64,000 nt of DNA, from NCBI GenBank assembly GCA_026413225.1, contig CM048552.1:194197553-194261552 (forward strand), in the 5' to 3' direction. Below the pieces are notes generated by a model. It was not told the DNA's origin. It made no database searches and saw only the letters and a list, made by a program, of their open reading frames with translations. How positions within the stretch are numbered: the stretch's first letter is position 1; the number at the start of each line of letters is the position of its first letter. This DNA comes from Otis tarda. Taxonomy: Eukaryota; Chordata; Aves; Otidiformes; Otididae. Made by a program: the position numbers and the translations under genes. Of this stretch, positions 35,717-48,088 are shown piece after piece.

Positions 35717-36020
35717 AAGGTGTATGCACTTGTTGCCTGGTGCAGGGGTGACATCTACTGACCATGCCTTCACTTTCATTTTATGCTTTTACGACTCAAT
35801 AAAACCCTGCCAAGAAAGTGGCACTTGCGATTGTGTGCTGTTATAACTGCTCGTTTACCTGTCCTGGGGTGAGAGCCAATAAATTATTTTTATAACTACG
35901 TGAAGGCCGTGTGCCCCACATCAGGGCCTTTCTCTAGGTTTTGACAAAAGGCCAAGACTTGGTTTTCAGATGGAGCAGGACAAAGCTGCAGGAAATCTGT
36001 AAACATGAATGCTGGGCACT

Positions 36021-36077
36021 CCCCTGTAATTTATTCCCCTATAATTTATTCCCCTGAGATTTATTCCCCTGTAATTA
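36021..36077. repeat. 15-base tandem repeat, about 3.8 copies
   Basis: Unit cccctgtaatttatt; copies start at 36021, 36036, 36051 and 36066 with one to three differences. Confidence 0.92.
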
Positions 36078-38140
36078 AGATTAAGTTTTGGATCTGTTTC
36101 TTTAGTGGAAAGTTCACCTGTCCAGAACAACTAAACATGTGGGAAAAAAAAAAACAAACAGTGAAGTTTTCTTTACAGAAAAATGCTGCTGCTACTCCTA
36201 GGATTTATTTTTAAATGGCAAAATAATGATCACGCCTGTAATGTTTTTTACCTTTTGAAATGTAGAAGGTAATATAAAAAAAAACCTCAAATACCTAACT
36301 GCTTTCAAAAAAACCGTAATAATAATTAATCCAACAAATAATAAGCAAAAAAGAAAATACCTAGGTCTTTTTTAAAGCAATAGTTACAGGCTGGTGGCTT
36401 CTGGTGTGATGCAATATTATAGTCCCTGCAGTTAAGCTGCAGGTAATAACCCTTGGATCCATTCTTAGCAAAGCGCCCTTGCTGGATACAACTCGCTGCG
36501 TGCTGGCCCTAGGCACAGAACGGCCAGAGGGCTGTAACTGGAGCAGCGTTGCTCTGTGTCTTGGTTCTTGCATGAGACACTGAAGCTTGCTTTGCTTATT
36601 TGCAAGTTCTTAATCCATGCAACTGCAAAGAAAAAATAAATTGTAAACACAGTACTCAAAGGCTCAAATTCAAAGGTGAATGGAAAGTAAACCACACTTG
36701 TTCTTTCAAATATTGTGATTTTAAGGCCTTTTTTTTTTTTTGTTTTGACACCTGGCATTCACACAGTATAGTACCACTCACAGCCACTGCAACAGCTGCC
36801 ATGCTATAAATGTTAATTCAGCTCATCCTCTTTTCCTGCATTATCTCTTCACACCTATTGTCAGCTCCTAAAACACAAGACTGGGACAGGAGGAGTCCTA
36901 CTGGAGCACCAACAAGAATAACGTGCTGAGCTGTGATACAGGTGAAAGAGTGAGCTGAGGATGGGAGATGGTGCAGGCTGAGGGTAGGCGGCTTCAAAAG
37001 CAGCCCTAAACATGGGGGTAGGCAGATTTTGTGATACCGCCTCTTTTTCACTGTTGGCCATCCCTAAAAGATGAGCAATCATCAATTACTCTGAATTTCT
37101 TACCATCTCTTCCCAAGAGTGTGACTTTCCATTTGATACAGTTGACCCTCATCTCACTGCTGCTGTTCCAGTCTCCAAGGCCACCAGTTCTTCCCCTGCA
37201 ATGCCCCAGTCCTCCTGTGTACTGACCAAGCATCTCCAGATACCATCCCAGGGTCCTGTTAGCTGCCTTGACTGCTTAGGAAATTCTGTCCAAGGCCAGT
37301 TGTTGAAGAATGCTGCAAGTTGTCTGCTGCCACCCCAGAGCCTGACATTATGTATGTGCTATGCTGGATTCCATTTTCTACAACCTGCCTAATAATTTCT
37401 CCTAAGGCATCCAATGAGATGCTTTTCAGATACCCACAGAGATTAAATACTGCTTTTCCTCTATGAAAAAAGGTTGCAGGTTTACCTGGTGTGACCTATC
37501 TTTTGTAGATTCATGTTCTTTTTCATTCCTGTTTTATGTCCACTTCCTTAGCTTTCATTTTTCAGCCATTCATGGGCATGCAACCTAATGGGCCCATAGC
37601 TTCTCCAGTCTCCCACATCCTTCTGAGTAACCTCAGCTCAGCCCTCCTTGATTATATCTTCTGCAGATTTATAGGTTTCAATTGCTGCTGCTACACCCAG
37701 TTAAATTGCTTTTACTACTTCTTTTATATTTTTTCTAATCTAAATCTCTCCAGATTATTTCCATCTGATCTCCAAGAAAGCCTCCCTATGCTCCAAAGCA
37801 GAGAGTTGGTTCATCTATTAATCACTCACTACTCCCCCATAGCTAACAGTCACTGCTAAAAATTAGAACACTCTAAGCAAGCACAGTGTATTTTACATGT
37901 GACACAAATGAGTCATGTTATGCTTAATCTTGTGAATTATAGAATAAACTCCTTCTGGAGATATAAGAATGGAAATAATGCAGAAAATTATTTGTTCAGA
38001 CTGCCAACCATGCTAGTGGCTTTAATGTCTGATCTCAAATGCTAGGCTGGCTGAAATGTAATGCAGCTTTTTTTTTTTGTGGTGCTCTTTTGCATAAGAT
38101 TCTGTAACAAAAGCTCTTGCATTTTAAGGTCCTATATTTC

Positions 38141-38161
38141 TTTTTTTTTTTTTTTTTTTTT
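38141..38161. repeat. T21 homopolymer
   Basis: Uninterrupted T run. No recognisable retroposon body lies on either side. Confidence 0.9.
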
Positions 38162-39404
38162 CCTTACAACATGATTTAACTCAGATGTCCTTTGGCAAAA
38201 TTCTCACTTCTCCCATGAGATGCTCTGCTTACCTACGTCCAGTTGACGTCTTCCAGCCCAGAGTCAGTTTAATGGTGCCTTGTAATTATTTCTTTTGAAG
38301 TCCTTCGGAATTTACAGCTGCATAAATGTCAGTGGTATTTTGTAAAAAAAAATACCAGTTTTGTGAAAATCTGGGAAATGTGCCCAGCTATGATACCGCC
38401 AGGAATTTGGATGTAAGTACAGCGTGTCTGCTTTGGCTAAGGAAGAGATTAGAGTGAGTTGCTTTGATTGATAAGCCCTAACCATCATGACACAGGGTTC
38501 CCCTGCTCGGCTCGGCTCGCCTCCGTAAATGCCATTATTTCGGATGCCACGAGATGGTGCCAGCAGCCAGGGGAAACACGGGCAGGGCGGTCCCGGGGAA
38601 ACCGGCCTGGTGTGAGGTTGGGAGGGTTGGTTGAACACTGCTCCCGGCATCTCTTCTCTCTATTTCTAGTAAAGAACTTCAATCCCGGTCTCGTCCAACT
38701 GCTCTTAAGACGTTTTTCGTGTTTCTGCGCCGCACTTCAATAGTCTATTTTAGGATTCAGCTCAGGATGCTGTAGGGCAGTTGGCATTCCCTCAAAAATT
38801 TTGTTTTTATAAAAAGACAAGCACTTCTGTTGTTTCCCCTAGTTCCTAACAACTGTTTAAAATCAAGTGATGTGGAAAATCTAGTGATCTCCATGTCTTA
38901 ATCCTTCATGCCTCATTTATTTTGGATTAATGTTTGACTGTAACTATTTTTGTTACTTAGTCATTGCAAAATCAAACCAAATTCCAGTGGTTTTTTTTTA
39001 AGAAATCAGTTATTCTAAGTTCTGCATTATCATGGTGGGCTTCTGGAGGGAAAATGTTGGGACCCTCCTGACAAGATGGAACCTTCTGCTGAGCAGGCAT
39101 TAAGCTCACATCCCAGTAAACTGCTGTCCAGATATTTCCCATCTTTGAGACCTGATGTAAAATTAAGTCCTGCTTGAACTTCAACGTTAAAACTCATCTA
39201 CACGTTTGTAGGGAAGCCTGGAGGTCCATGAGGGGAGAGGAGCTGTAGCTTTGCTCTTGCCATGGGGTGGAAACAGGGCCAGGGAAATACCCTATAGCCC
39301 ATTACTTTGTGGCACACGGACTGTTTCTCAGCCTTTGCTCATGTGAGCTGAAAAGACAGGAGCATTGCCGTGGATCGAGGGAAGGGACTAAACCCTCTGA
39401 TCAG

Positions 39405-39500
39405 CACTTGCTAGACCACATCTACATATTGCATCCAGTTTGGGGTTCCCCAGCGCAGGAAAGATGTTGACCAGCCGGGACAAGTTCAGCAGAGGCCACC
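39405..39500 (+). mobile_element. ancient CR1 LINE coding fragment
   Basis: 'ttgcatccagtttggggt', 'caggaaagatgttgacca' and 'agaggccaccaag' follow the CR1 segment that encodes the C-terminal part of ORF2 (YCVQFW... to RRATK). Heavily diverged; edges uncertain. Confidence 0.7.
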
Positions 39501-42500
39501 AAGTCATATTCCTGGAGGTGAGTAGGATGAATTATCTCTGAAGTGCCTTCCTCCCTGCATTGATTACAGAGGGAACCTAAATACCTAAAGTTGGGTGATG
39601 CAAATACAGTGTGAAGTGAATCACTAAAGGTCATAGGGAGATCTGGGCAACCAGGATGGAAAGCCTAAGTTTCTTGCGTCTTTAGCAGTTATTCTAACAA
39701 CTAACTTGGACTTTATTTTAAGCTTGCCCCTGTGAGTGCCCAGTTTGCCAGGCGTTTTTCATTGGCTTCCACACATGCAAAAGTTAACCTTTACTCAAGT
39801 TTTCATCACAAGTTACTCACTTAATGCATGTAACACCCCTGTATCTACACCACCTTCTTTCAAGAGATCCAGGCATCATTTCAACAGTAACTTTTGCATT
39901 GACCCTAGAAGAATAAGTTACTGTCCTCAGTAGGGTCAGCTTTTATGGGAAACAGACTCCGTAGACCAGTCGCATCTTGTAGACTTATGTGTAGTACTGA
40001 AAACGAAATGGGGGTGATCAGCAGCTCCTGGTCTGTGATTTGCATTTGTGTGTCTTGCTGATTGATGCTGTGGTGCTGAGGTAGCTGTGGAAGTCAATAT
40101 TTCCTGCTTCCAGTGTTCAACCCCCTAATCCATGCTCATTTTCAAAGATGGAAGATGAAGATGCTTGGCAGTGCAGGAAATCAGGCCTCTTGTGCAAGTC
40201 TATAAATACAGCTATAGATACCAAGCTGAAGTAGAGAAGAAAACAGATACAGCTGTCTCTAACATAGCTGCTGTCTTACAGACTCCTGAAAGTATCATTA
40301 CACACAGCTCTTGTTGGCCACGATTTAAATGGTAACAACTGTAGAAGGAAAAAAAACCACCCTAGCATCTTCCTGACTGTATCTGCAAGCCACAGGAGGG
40401 GAGAAAAAAGATTTTAAATATTATTTTTATCTCAAAGACACAAAATATGCAGGGAGATTTTAGCTTTCCTTAAAGAAGCCAGTATTCTGGTTAAAAAGCT
40501 GTTTGCATTATGTAGTGACCTCAAGATGATTTCAAAATTTTAAAATAATATAAAGAAATTATACTTTTTTCTTTTATTCTGCTTGGTTTGCTGTCCCTGC
40601 AGTAGCTCTGTACCAACAGAGCATGAAGTCTGAGTGCATGTAGTCTGCTCCCAGATTACTGACTTTTAGGCACAGCTATTTAAGAACTCCGTGTGCGAGA
40701 CTCTGCTACAGGCTATATTTGATAACAGAAGAGGTGCCTGGGAGTCTGTGACCTTTAGTGCAATAAAACAGTGGGATAATAAGGATCAAAATTTAAATCC
40801 TGAGGACTTACAACCAGGGTGGCTGGTGCTGGGCCCTTGGAGAAAAGGTACCTCTGGAGCTGTCTGTCATAGCTTTCTTGATATGCCACATTAGCATCTT
40901 GCCATGCTGACCCCACTGAAATGTCACAGCCCATTTCTTTCAGTCCAAGCATCCAGTGTCAATGCTAGTGGTACCGGATTGCGTTAGAGCTGAAAGATTT
41001 CCCATGCGTTGGCCTAAAGGCAGAAGACAAATAGGGGTGCTCTCTGTTCCAGCTCAGGCAGTCAGAGTGGCCTTTCAGAGCAGTCACACTCAGATTTATT
41101 GCAGGTTTTGAACACCATAATCTGGGGGAAGTTTTGTGCTTGTGTTGCAGAGAAGCAGGCTCTTCTCCGAGAGGGAGCTCTCTGGGAAATACCATCGCCT
41201 TCTTCACAGAGTGTAGGACTTGTTTCTCAGACCTTGCCTCTAGCATAATACTTGTGTGTGTAGTTGCGTGCATCAGTGTTTGTCTGAAACAGGGCTTCCC
41301 AACACACTCACCTCCAGAGGAAATGAGAGGAGAGACGTGCCCCAGAAGACAGATACACGGCTGAGCACAATCCTCACTCGTGGTCAACGCTACTTCACAA
41401 GAATGGTGTAAGAATCCACATAGAAAAGAGTAAAACTTTTCCAACTTTTACATTAACTTCATTTTTCTGGGAAAAAAAAAAATTAAAAAAAGGATGCTTT
41501 AGAAGCAGTTAAGACGTGCATAAACCAATGGCCAGATTGTCTCTGTAAAGCTTGGTCTACAGTTTTCAATACAGGGCAATAAAACCTCCTGGGAAACAGG
41601 AGCTCACTGTCCTTCAGCAAAAACCAAACAAAACCTCTCTGAGTTATTTTAGAAACCTGAATAGCACTGCATAAATATATTTTCCTCCTCCAAAAGGCAG
41701 ATCATGGCAGCCTTAATTATCAGAGGCCAGAATGGAAACAACACAAAAATAAATCCTTTCAAAGTTTGCTCTCATTACCACATTTGGCATATTTAAACAT
41801 AAACACCATCTGTGTTTATCGTGAAACAGGGCGATAAATGCCGTCCGATCTCACAGAGACACCAGTGTTTATGGAGTGTAACAGTAAGGGGCACATGCAA
41901 TGCTTCCTCAGAAACTGAGCTCCCCTGAATTATTTGCTCAGCCACATCTGCTTATGTAGACGGGAGGCACTTTTGCCAAGAGAAGGATTACCATGGAAGA
42001 AAAACAAAGCCTCAATCCTTGCACTCTTCTAACAACCCCAAGGAGGCAAGCAGTGGAGAAAGTTACTCACAGCAATGAATCAAGATGTAAAATACACTTT
42101 GGGCTTCTAACATTTTAACTCCCACCAGGGGAGGAGAAGCATCTGCAGAGCACAGGGGTCACCCTGCTGCTCAGCACCCTCACTGGCAGAGCAGAGACCT
42201 GCTGCCCCTCTGGCCTTGCAGAGGGCTGGGGATGCTGGGAGGGGACCACACGCATGGGCTGGGCTGGGCTTTCTCCTCAGCCTTGCACACTGGCTCCCAG
42301 GTAGGAACAGCATGGTCCATGCCCAGACAGGGGACCGTGTCCCTGCAGCAGTCCCTCTTGCCCAGTGCTGGTGTAACATCCCCAAAAGATACGTGGGGCT
42401 TTTGTAGGCAAATGGGAGTTAATGGTGCCAGTGGGAATGATTCCTCTGCAGCTGCTGCAGGAGCTTGCTCTGCTGGCACATGTGCCCATGGGTCTGAGCC

Positions 42501-45500
42501 CTGGACAATGTTTATTTGGGCTCCCCATGACCCTACAGCAAAGGCTACTTCTATGTGGAAACAAAAGCAGAATTAAAAGACAAGAATGGGAGCAGAAGTA
42601 GGATATGCCCTGCCTAAAGCTGGGATGCACTGCTGCCAAGGGATGATGGCTTCACCACAACTCTTCTAGACACCATCGTCTAGCTCAACACAGGCATTCG
42701 GAGTCCTCCAACCAGGACCAAATTGTCCTGTGGATCTGGATCCAGGGGCCTATCAACAGCAACACGTTCTCTGTGAAAGCAAAGCCATCAGCTATCTGAA
42801 ACACAAAGCCACCAGTAACGGCAGGCCCACCTTCACTGCAGGCTGTGATGGCGTGGACAGACTATGAGGTCTTTGGTTCTCCCTTGATGACACACAAGAT
42901 TTAGGCAGACTGCTTATATTAAAATCTCAGTGTGTAGTTTGCTTCACCATGCGAAAGAGCTGTGTGAATAATTTTGTGAAATGTCAATTATTTTTAGATC
43001 ATAGAAGTAATTATGTGAAGATATAACAAGTTCTTTGACACTGAATGTTTTTTTTTTTTAAATGTAGACATCCAAAATGTGTTACGTCACCTAAACCTGA
43101 ACAGCCTGGAACAGCATCTGATCTTCATTACTCTAATATCCATTGCCCAAAACCAGTGAAGGTGAAGAAGATTGATACTGGTATCATTCAGATCATATAA
43201 TAATCTGGCTCATTATCTCCCTTCTAGTAGAGGTGGCATTGAGTGATCTGATGTGTAACAGAAGTACATTGAACCATGCAAGGACATTTCAATTAAAACT
43301 AAACCAAATGAAAAATCCATAGCATTAGTGTTAATTTGTTCAATTCCGACCTGATGACTTTATGAGAAGCAGAACTGCAGAAGTTAGCAAAACAGTAGAC
43401 AGCAGTTTCCCAGTATAAACTCTCATCAATAATATGTTCCTAGTGTTTAATCTGAATTTTTCTTTCCTTAATTTCCTCTCATTTACCCTAATTACGCTGC
43501 CAGTGTGTTTGCCTAAGCAATTTTTCTCTGTCAACGATGTTTACTCTCCTCAGATACCTACAGACTGTTTTCACATCTGCCCACACACTGTGTTGTATTT
43601 TAGACAAACCCTGTTTAGCTTTATGATTTTCCCTCATAAGTTGATCACTCTGGTCTTCTCCTGACATTGTGGCTTTACTCTGGACTCTGTCATCCCACCA
43701 AGACAGTGGTCTTGGGGCTCAGTGTACACTCCCAGGAGCTGTGAAGACAGCAACGACGACCTGCATGGTAAGCACCCTGGCCCACAGCCAGAGGAGCAAT
43801 TTTCAACCCGTGCTTAACTTTAAGCACACGAGTAATCCTCCTTGCTTTGCTGAGATTACACATGCCCTTAAAATAAAACCTTGCTCAGCTGCTGTGCTGG
43901 AGCAGGGCCAGAGGGCTCTGTCTAGTCTGTCTGTTCAAGCCCATTAAAAAAAGGACTTTTCATTCATTTTTCTGCAACTTAATGCAGGTGTGTGAATGGA
44001 GTTCAGGGTATGTTTTGTTGTGAATATTTGTCTCATTTGCTGCCCGCTGTCACTCCAGTGTCTCCAGATGTGCTCTCGTATCTGCGCTTCTCCTCCCTCC
44101 AGTGACTGAGGTAGCCCTAATGTACTTCTCCCATAGAGCTTTCTCAGTATCTGTGAAGACATTGGTCCTTCTCTCCTGCTTCCCCCACAATCACAGGGTC
44201 ACTTTTTCTCCTATGCTTAGGCATTTGTTTTTGTGAAACTTGTAAAACCTGAGCTCTGGGATGCATTGGCTCATGTCGATCACAGTTTGGTAGTGCGGTA
44301 ATTAAGAGAAACACCTGCACTGTTCAGGCACCTCTACTGCCTGAACCATGGTATCATGAGAGCCTTGTTTCTGTAGCAAACTAGGCTGAAAGGAGACTTG
44401 CTTGAGGAAACATGGAGTTATCCCAGATAATTGATGAGTTACGAAGAGTTATACTGTACTAGTCGCATTCTTATTCCTTTTAAGTGAACAACTGACAAAA
44501 TCAGGGACATTTGCGGTGCTGAGTGCCCTTAAAGACTGATCTGCTTTATTTAGATGTTCAAGCATGGACTGAGGTGTGTACTGCTAGTTCTACAGATCTA
44601 TAGCTTGGGTCATGTTTTCTGATGAAACATATCCTACAACAAAGAGCTGAGACTCTTCACGTCTGGTTGTACAGCTCTGATAAAGCAGAGAGATGTTGGC
44701 AACTGCTTCACATAGCACAAGCTTGAAGATGCGACATCTGTGGTGTGAGGGAAAAACAATATCAGTGTGTTTGAACTCCAGAAGACCACACGAGCAGTTG
44801 CGATGCTCACCACAGGCTTCATCTGCACTAGTCGGATAGTGAAGCAGCCACAAGCATGCATCAGAGAGCAGGAAGATGCATGGGGGAAGAGTGAAGGACA
44901 CCCAGTGATCCTCCGGTGAAAAATGGTGTGTGCTGGTGAAGCTGCCATCCCACCCTAGCTGCAGATGGCACGTGAACTCACCGAACCAGAGCAGCCATAG
45001 CTCTGTGCATGGTGGAGAGACCAAGCAAGGCTTGCTGCTGGCAGCACAGGTGGAGGGGCTTACTGAGATCCTTGAAACATTCATACACTGCAGAAGAGCA
45101 GCCTCACCTCCAAGGTGATGGGAGATCTAGGCTCTCCCCTCTGTCAGGCTTATTTTATCATGAGTGGAAATCTCACAAGTCTTGTGTTATTGAGACCAAG
45201 AGGCCAAAGAAGTTTTCTTCTGGGATGCTTGATTGCTCCTTTTGATTCTTCTGCACCAGAACAGATTGTCTCTGCTTGTCTTAAGAGCAACCAGAAGTGA
45301 GGGGAGCACAGAAGGATGGACCCCATTGACTGCAACTGTATGTGTGAAGTGAACATGAACATCTCTTCTCTAGCCTGTGAGGGCAAGTGGCACAGCATGG
45401 CTTGCATTTGCTTGGCTAGCCTGCCTTCACCTACAGCTAAGGTATCAATCCCTACATAAGGTATCAATCCATACATTGGGGCTATATGTAGACTGGGTCT

Positions 45501-46879
45501 ACTGGGAGCTGAACTGTGCCCAGGCATTTGCTGCAGAGACGGGTAGCTGCCAGGGCCCAAAACCATGCCAGGCAGTGTGCTGCTAAGTATCCTGCCAGGA
45601 CAGCTGCAGGCCGGTGGTCAAAGCCCATGTCCTGCTCCTTTCTAGTTTATTTACATAGGTGTAGCTGGAAGATGGGCTGTGCTGGAAATTGGCTGATGAA
45701 GAGCAGGGCAAAGACAGTGTCTGGCAGAGGTGACAGCAGTAGAGCTAAGCTGTAGCTGGAGTAACAAACCAAGCTACCATCCCATCCATTTCAGCTAAGC
45801 TGCAGAGAGATGAGCCCTGATCCTTGTAGAGCGAGCAGGAGGTGCCAGGCTGGGAAGACCAGGTAGGGCAGAGGGGGAACAGCTGTGCACACTGGGCTGC
45901 ATGGACCCACCATGCACATGGAGGGGTGGATGGACCATTTCTTTAAGAAAAATCATCCTCTGGCTCGGAGCCCAGACTCTTAAATCTCCTGTGAAGCAAG
46001 CCACCCTCTTTCAGTACTGCACATACCTTTCATATTTCTTTCCCTCAAGGAAGTGTTTTGTGATGATGAATAAATTATGAAGGTCACCTTTTGGGTCTTC
46101 AGCGCTCGCTGAACTCCAAAGAAAACAAAATCCGGAAGAGCTCCAGCTAAACGTGTCATAGCAAATGCATCCACTTTACTTTATTTATGATTGTGCTCAC
46201 AATGGATTTATTAAGTACATTTTTAAAATAAACAGAACTTGAGACTGATTGTGAAATGCTGGGGCTTTCTGTCTTAAAACATCTGCTGCCTATTTCTTAA
46301 GGATCATTTAGGTAACACTAGAGCACATCCAGATACGTATCTATTTCCTCGAAATTGCTTAAACATTCTTCAAAAATGTAGAAATCTGTGCCTTTACCAC
46401 CCGAGAAAAACCCAAGACTAAAACAGATGAGGCTGGGTAGCCGCTACTGAGAGAAATTCAATAAATCTACCCTGCAAATGAACTGTGTTGGTATGTAAGA
46501 CTGGAAAGCTTTCTGGCAGGAGACAGAGAAGTTGACTGTAAGTCTGTATAACTCTAACTAATAATGCACAATCTTGCATAAAAGCAACCCAGCTATTTCA
46601 GCAGTGTGCCTTTTCTAATAACGTGCCTATTGAATAAAGAACTAGACTCGCATCTTCTTCCTCAGCTGAAGATGCTCTGGACCAGAATTTCCTTTTGCAT
46701 GTCTGTCCCTTTAGATGGCTAATAATTTATATTCTTGGCGAATCTTCTATGTAGCAAGTATGAAGAGGCTCTAGGAACATCTGCAGGATAACTTCTCCAT
46801 GAGATGTGATCCTTGTCAAATATCTCCATGATGTTTGATGTCTCACCTCCTCTCTGGCAGTAAGAGTCCAACTGCACTC
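39501..46879. other. intergenic DNA, no gene seen
   Basis: Minus-strand frames of 159 and 164 codons (40965-41444, 44590-45084) resemble nothing known. One 19-base duplication is listed separately. Confidence 0.6.
45439..45476. repeat. 19-base direct duplication
   Basis: Two adjacent copies of aaggtatcaatccctacat with one difference. Confidence 0.9.
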
Positions 46880-48088
46880 TGACATCAGGGTGACAGCATC
46901 GGTGGACAAGGGACGAGCAACAGATATCATCTACCTGGACTAGTGCAAAGCTTTTGACACTGTACTACACGACATCCTTCTCTCTAAACTAGAGACGCGT
47001 GGGTTTGATGGACGGACCACTTGGTGGATAAGGAGTTGGCTGGATGGCCGAACTCAGAGAGTGGTGGTCAACGGCTCAATGTCCAAGTGGAGACCGGTCA
47101 TGAGTGGCGTCCCTCAGGGGTCTGTGTTGGGCCCGGCCCTGTTCAACATCTTTGTCGGCGACATGGACAGTGGGATAGAGTGCACCCTCAGCAAGTTTGC
47201 TGATGACACCAAGCTGTGTGGTGCCGTCGACATGCTGGAAGGGAGGGATGCCATCCAGAGGGACCTAGACAGGCTGGAGAGGTGGGCCTGTGCCAACCTC
47301 ACAAAGTTCAACCAGGCCAAGTGCAAGGTCCTGTACCTGGGTTGTGGCAATCCCAGGCACAAATACACGCTGGGCAGAGAATGGATTGAGAGCAGCCCTG
47401 AGGAGAAGGACTTGGGAGTGCTGGTGGATGAGAAGCTTAACATGAGCTGGCAATGTGCTCTTGTGGCCCAGAAGGCCACCCGCATCCTAGGCTGCATCAA
47501 GAGAAGCGTGGCCAGCAGGTCAAGGGAGGTGATTCTCCCCTTCTACTCTGCCCTGGTGAGACCCCACCTGGAGTACTGTGTCCAGTTCTGGAGCCCCCAA
47601 CATAAGAAGGACATGGACCAGCTGGAGAAGGTCCAGAGGAGGGCCACGAAGATGATAAAAGGGCTGGAGCACCTCTCTTATGAGGACAGGCTGAGAGAGT
47701 TGGGGCTGTTCAGCCTTGAGAAGAGGAGGCTCTGGGGAGACTTTATAGTGGTCTTCCAGTACCTCAAGGGGGCCTACAGGAAAGATGGGGAGAGGTTGTT
47801 CAGTAGGGCCTGTTGTGACAGGATGAGGGTAATGGCTTTAAAATAGAGGGAGGTAGATTTAGACTGGATATTAGGAAAAAAATTGTTTACAATGCGAGTT
47901 GTAGAACACTGGAACAGGTTGCCCAGAGAGGTGGTGGATGCCCCATCCCTGGAAACATTCAAGGCCAGGCTGGATGGGGCTCTGAGCAACCTGATCTAGT
48001 CAGGGATGTCCCTGCTCCTTGCAGGGGGGTTGGACTAGCTGACCTTTGAAGGTCCCTTCCAACCCTAACCATTCTATGATTCTATGAT
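46880..48088 (+). mobile_element. CR1 LINE, 5'-truncated, with reverse transcriptase C-terminal half
   Basis: About 1.2 kb ending in two ATTCTATGA units. The reading frame is open from 46944 to the normal end at 47846 (about 300 codons). It includes reverse transcriptase motifs [17 protein letters not shown] and FADDTKL (catalytic Asp-Asp) and the conserved C-terminal region ([35 protein letters not shown]). One in-frame stop (46941) sits in the YLD-CKAFD motif, where CR1 normally has a hydrophobic residue. The 5' half, with ORF1 and the endonuclease, is missing, so it cannot move itself. The open frame and clean end suggest it is younger than the other copies here. Confidence 0.96.
46944..47846 (+). 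pseudogene. CR1 ORF2 3' portion (reverse transcriptase)
   Basis: Residues from the palm of the reverse transcriptase to the C-terminus, in one open frame. The finger domain and the endonuclease are absent because of 5' truncation. No host promoter or start is apparent, so it is a LINE relic and not a gene. Confidence 0.93.

Larger units (their letters stand above)
29831..39404. other. intergenic DNA, no gene seen
   Basis: Only short tandem repeats and G-rich or T-rich runs, listed separately. Overlapping GC-rich frames at 35203-35846 are not convincing. Confidence 0.6.

Noticed and set aside
35203-35846. Overlapping plus-strand frames of 123 and 156 codons, with minus-strand frames opposite
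   Set aside because: The block is GC-rich, so stop codons are rare in all frames. No known motif.
36820-37860. Pyrimidine-rich stretch with long open frames that looked like a decayed LINE
   Set aside because: I could not match any ordered segment to CR1 or another family.
39540-39650. Possible continuation of the CR1 fragment or a SINE with 'aaaggtcatagggagatc'
   Set aside because: No alignment to a known element that I can defend.
40965-41444. 159-codon minus-strand open frame
   Set aside because: Composition and context look random; no family resemblance.
44590-45084. 164-codon minus-strand open frame
   Set aside because: No recognisable domain, no splice context or promoter, and an overlapping frame of similar length on the same strand. 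Likely chance.
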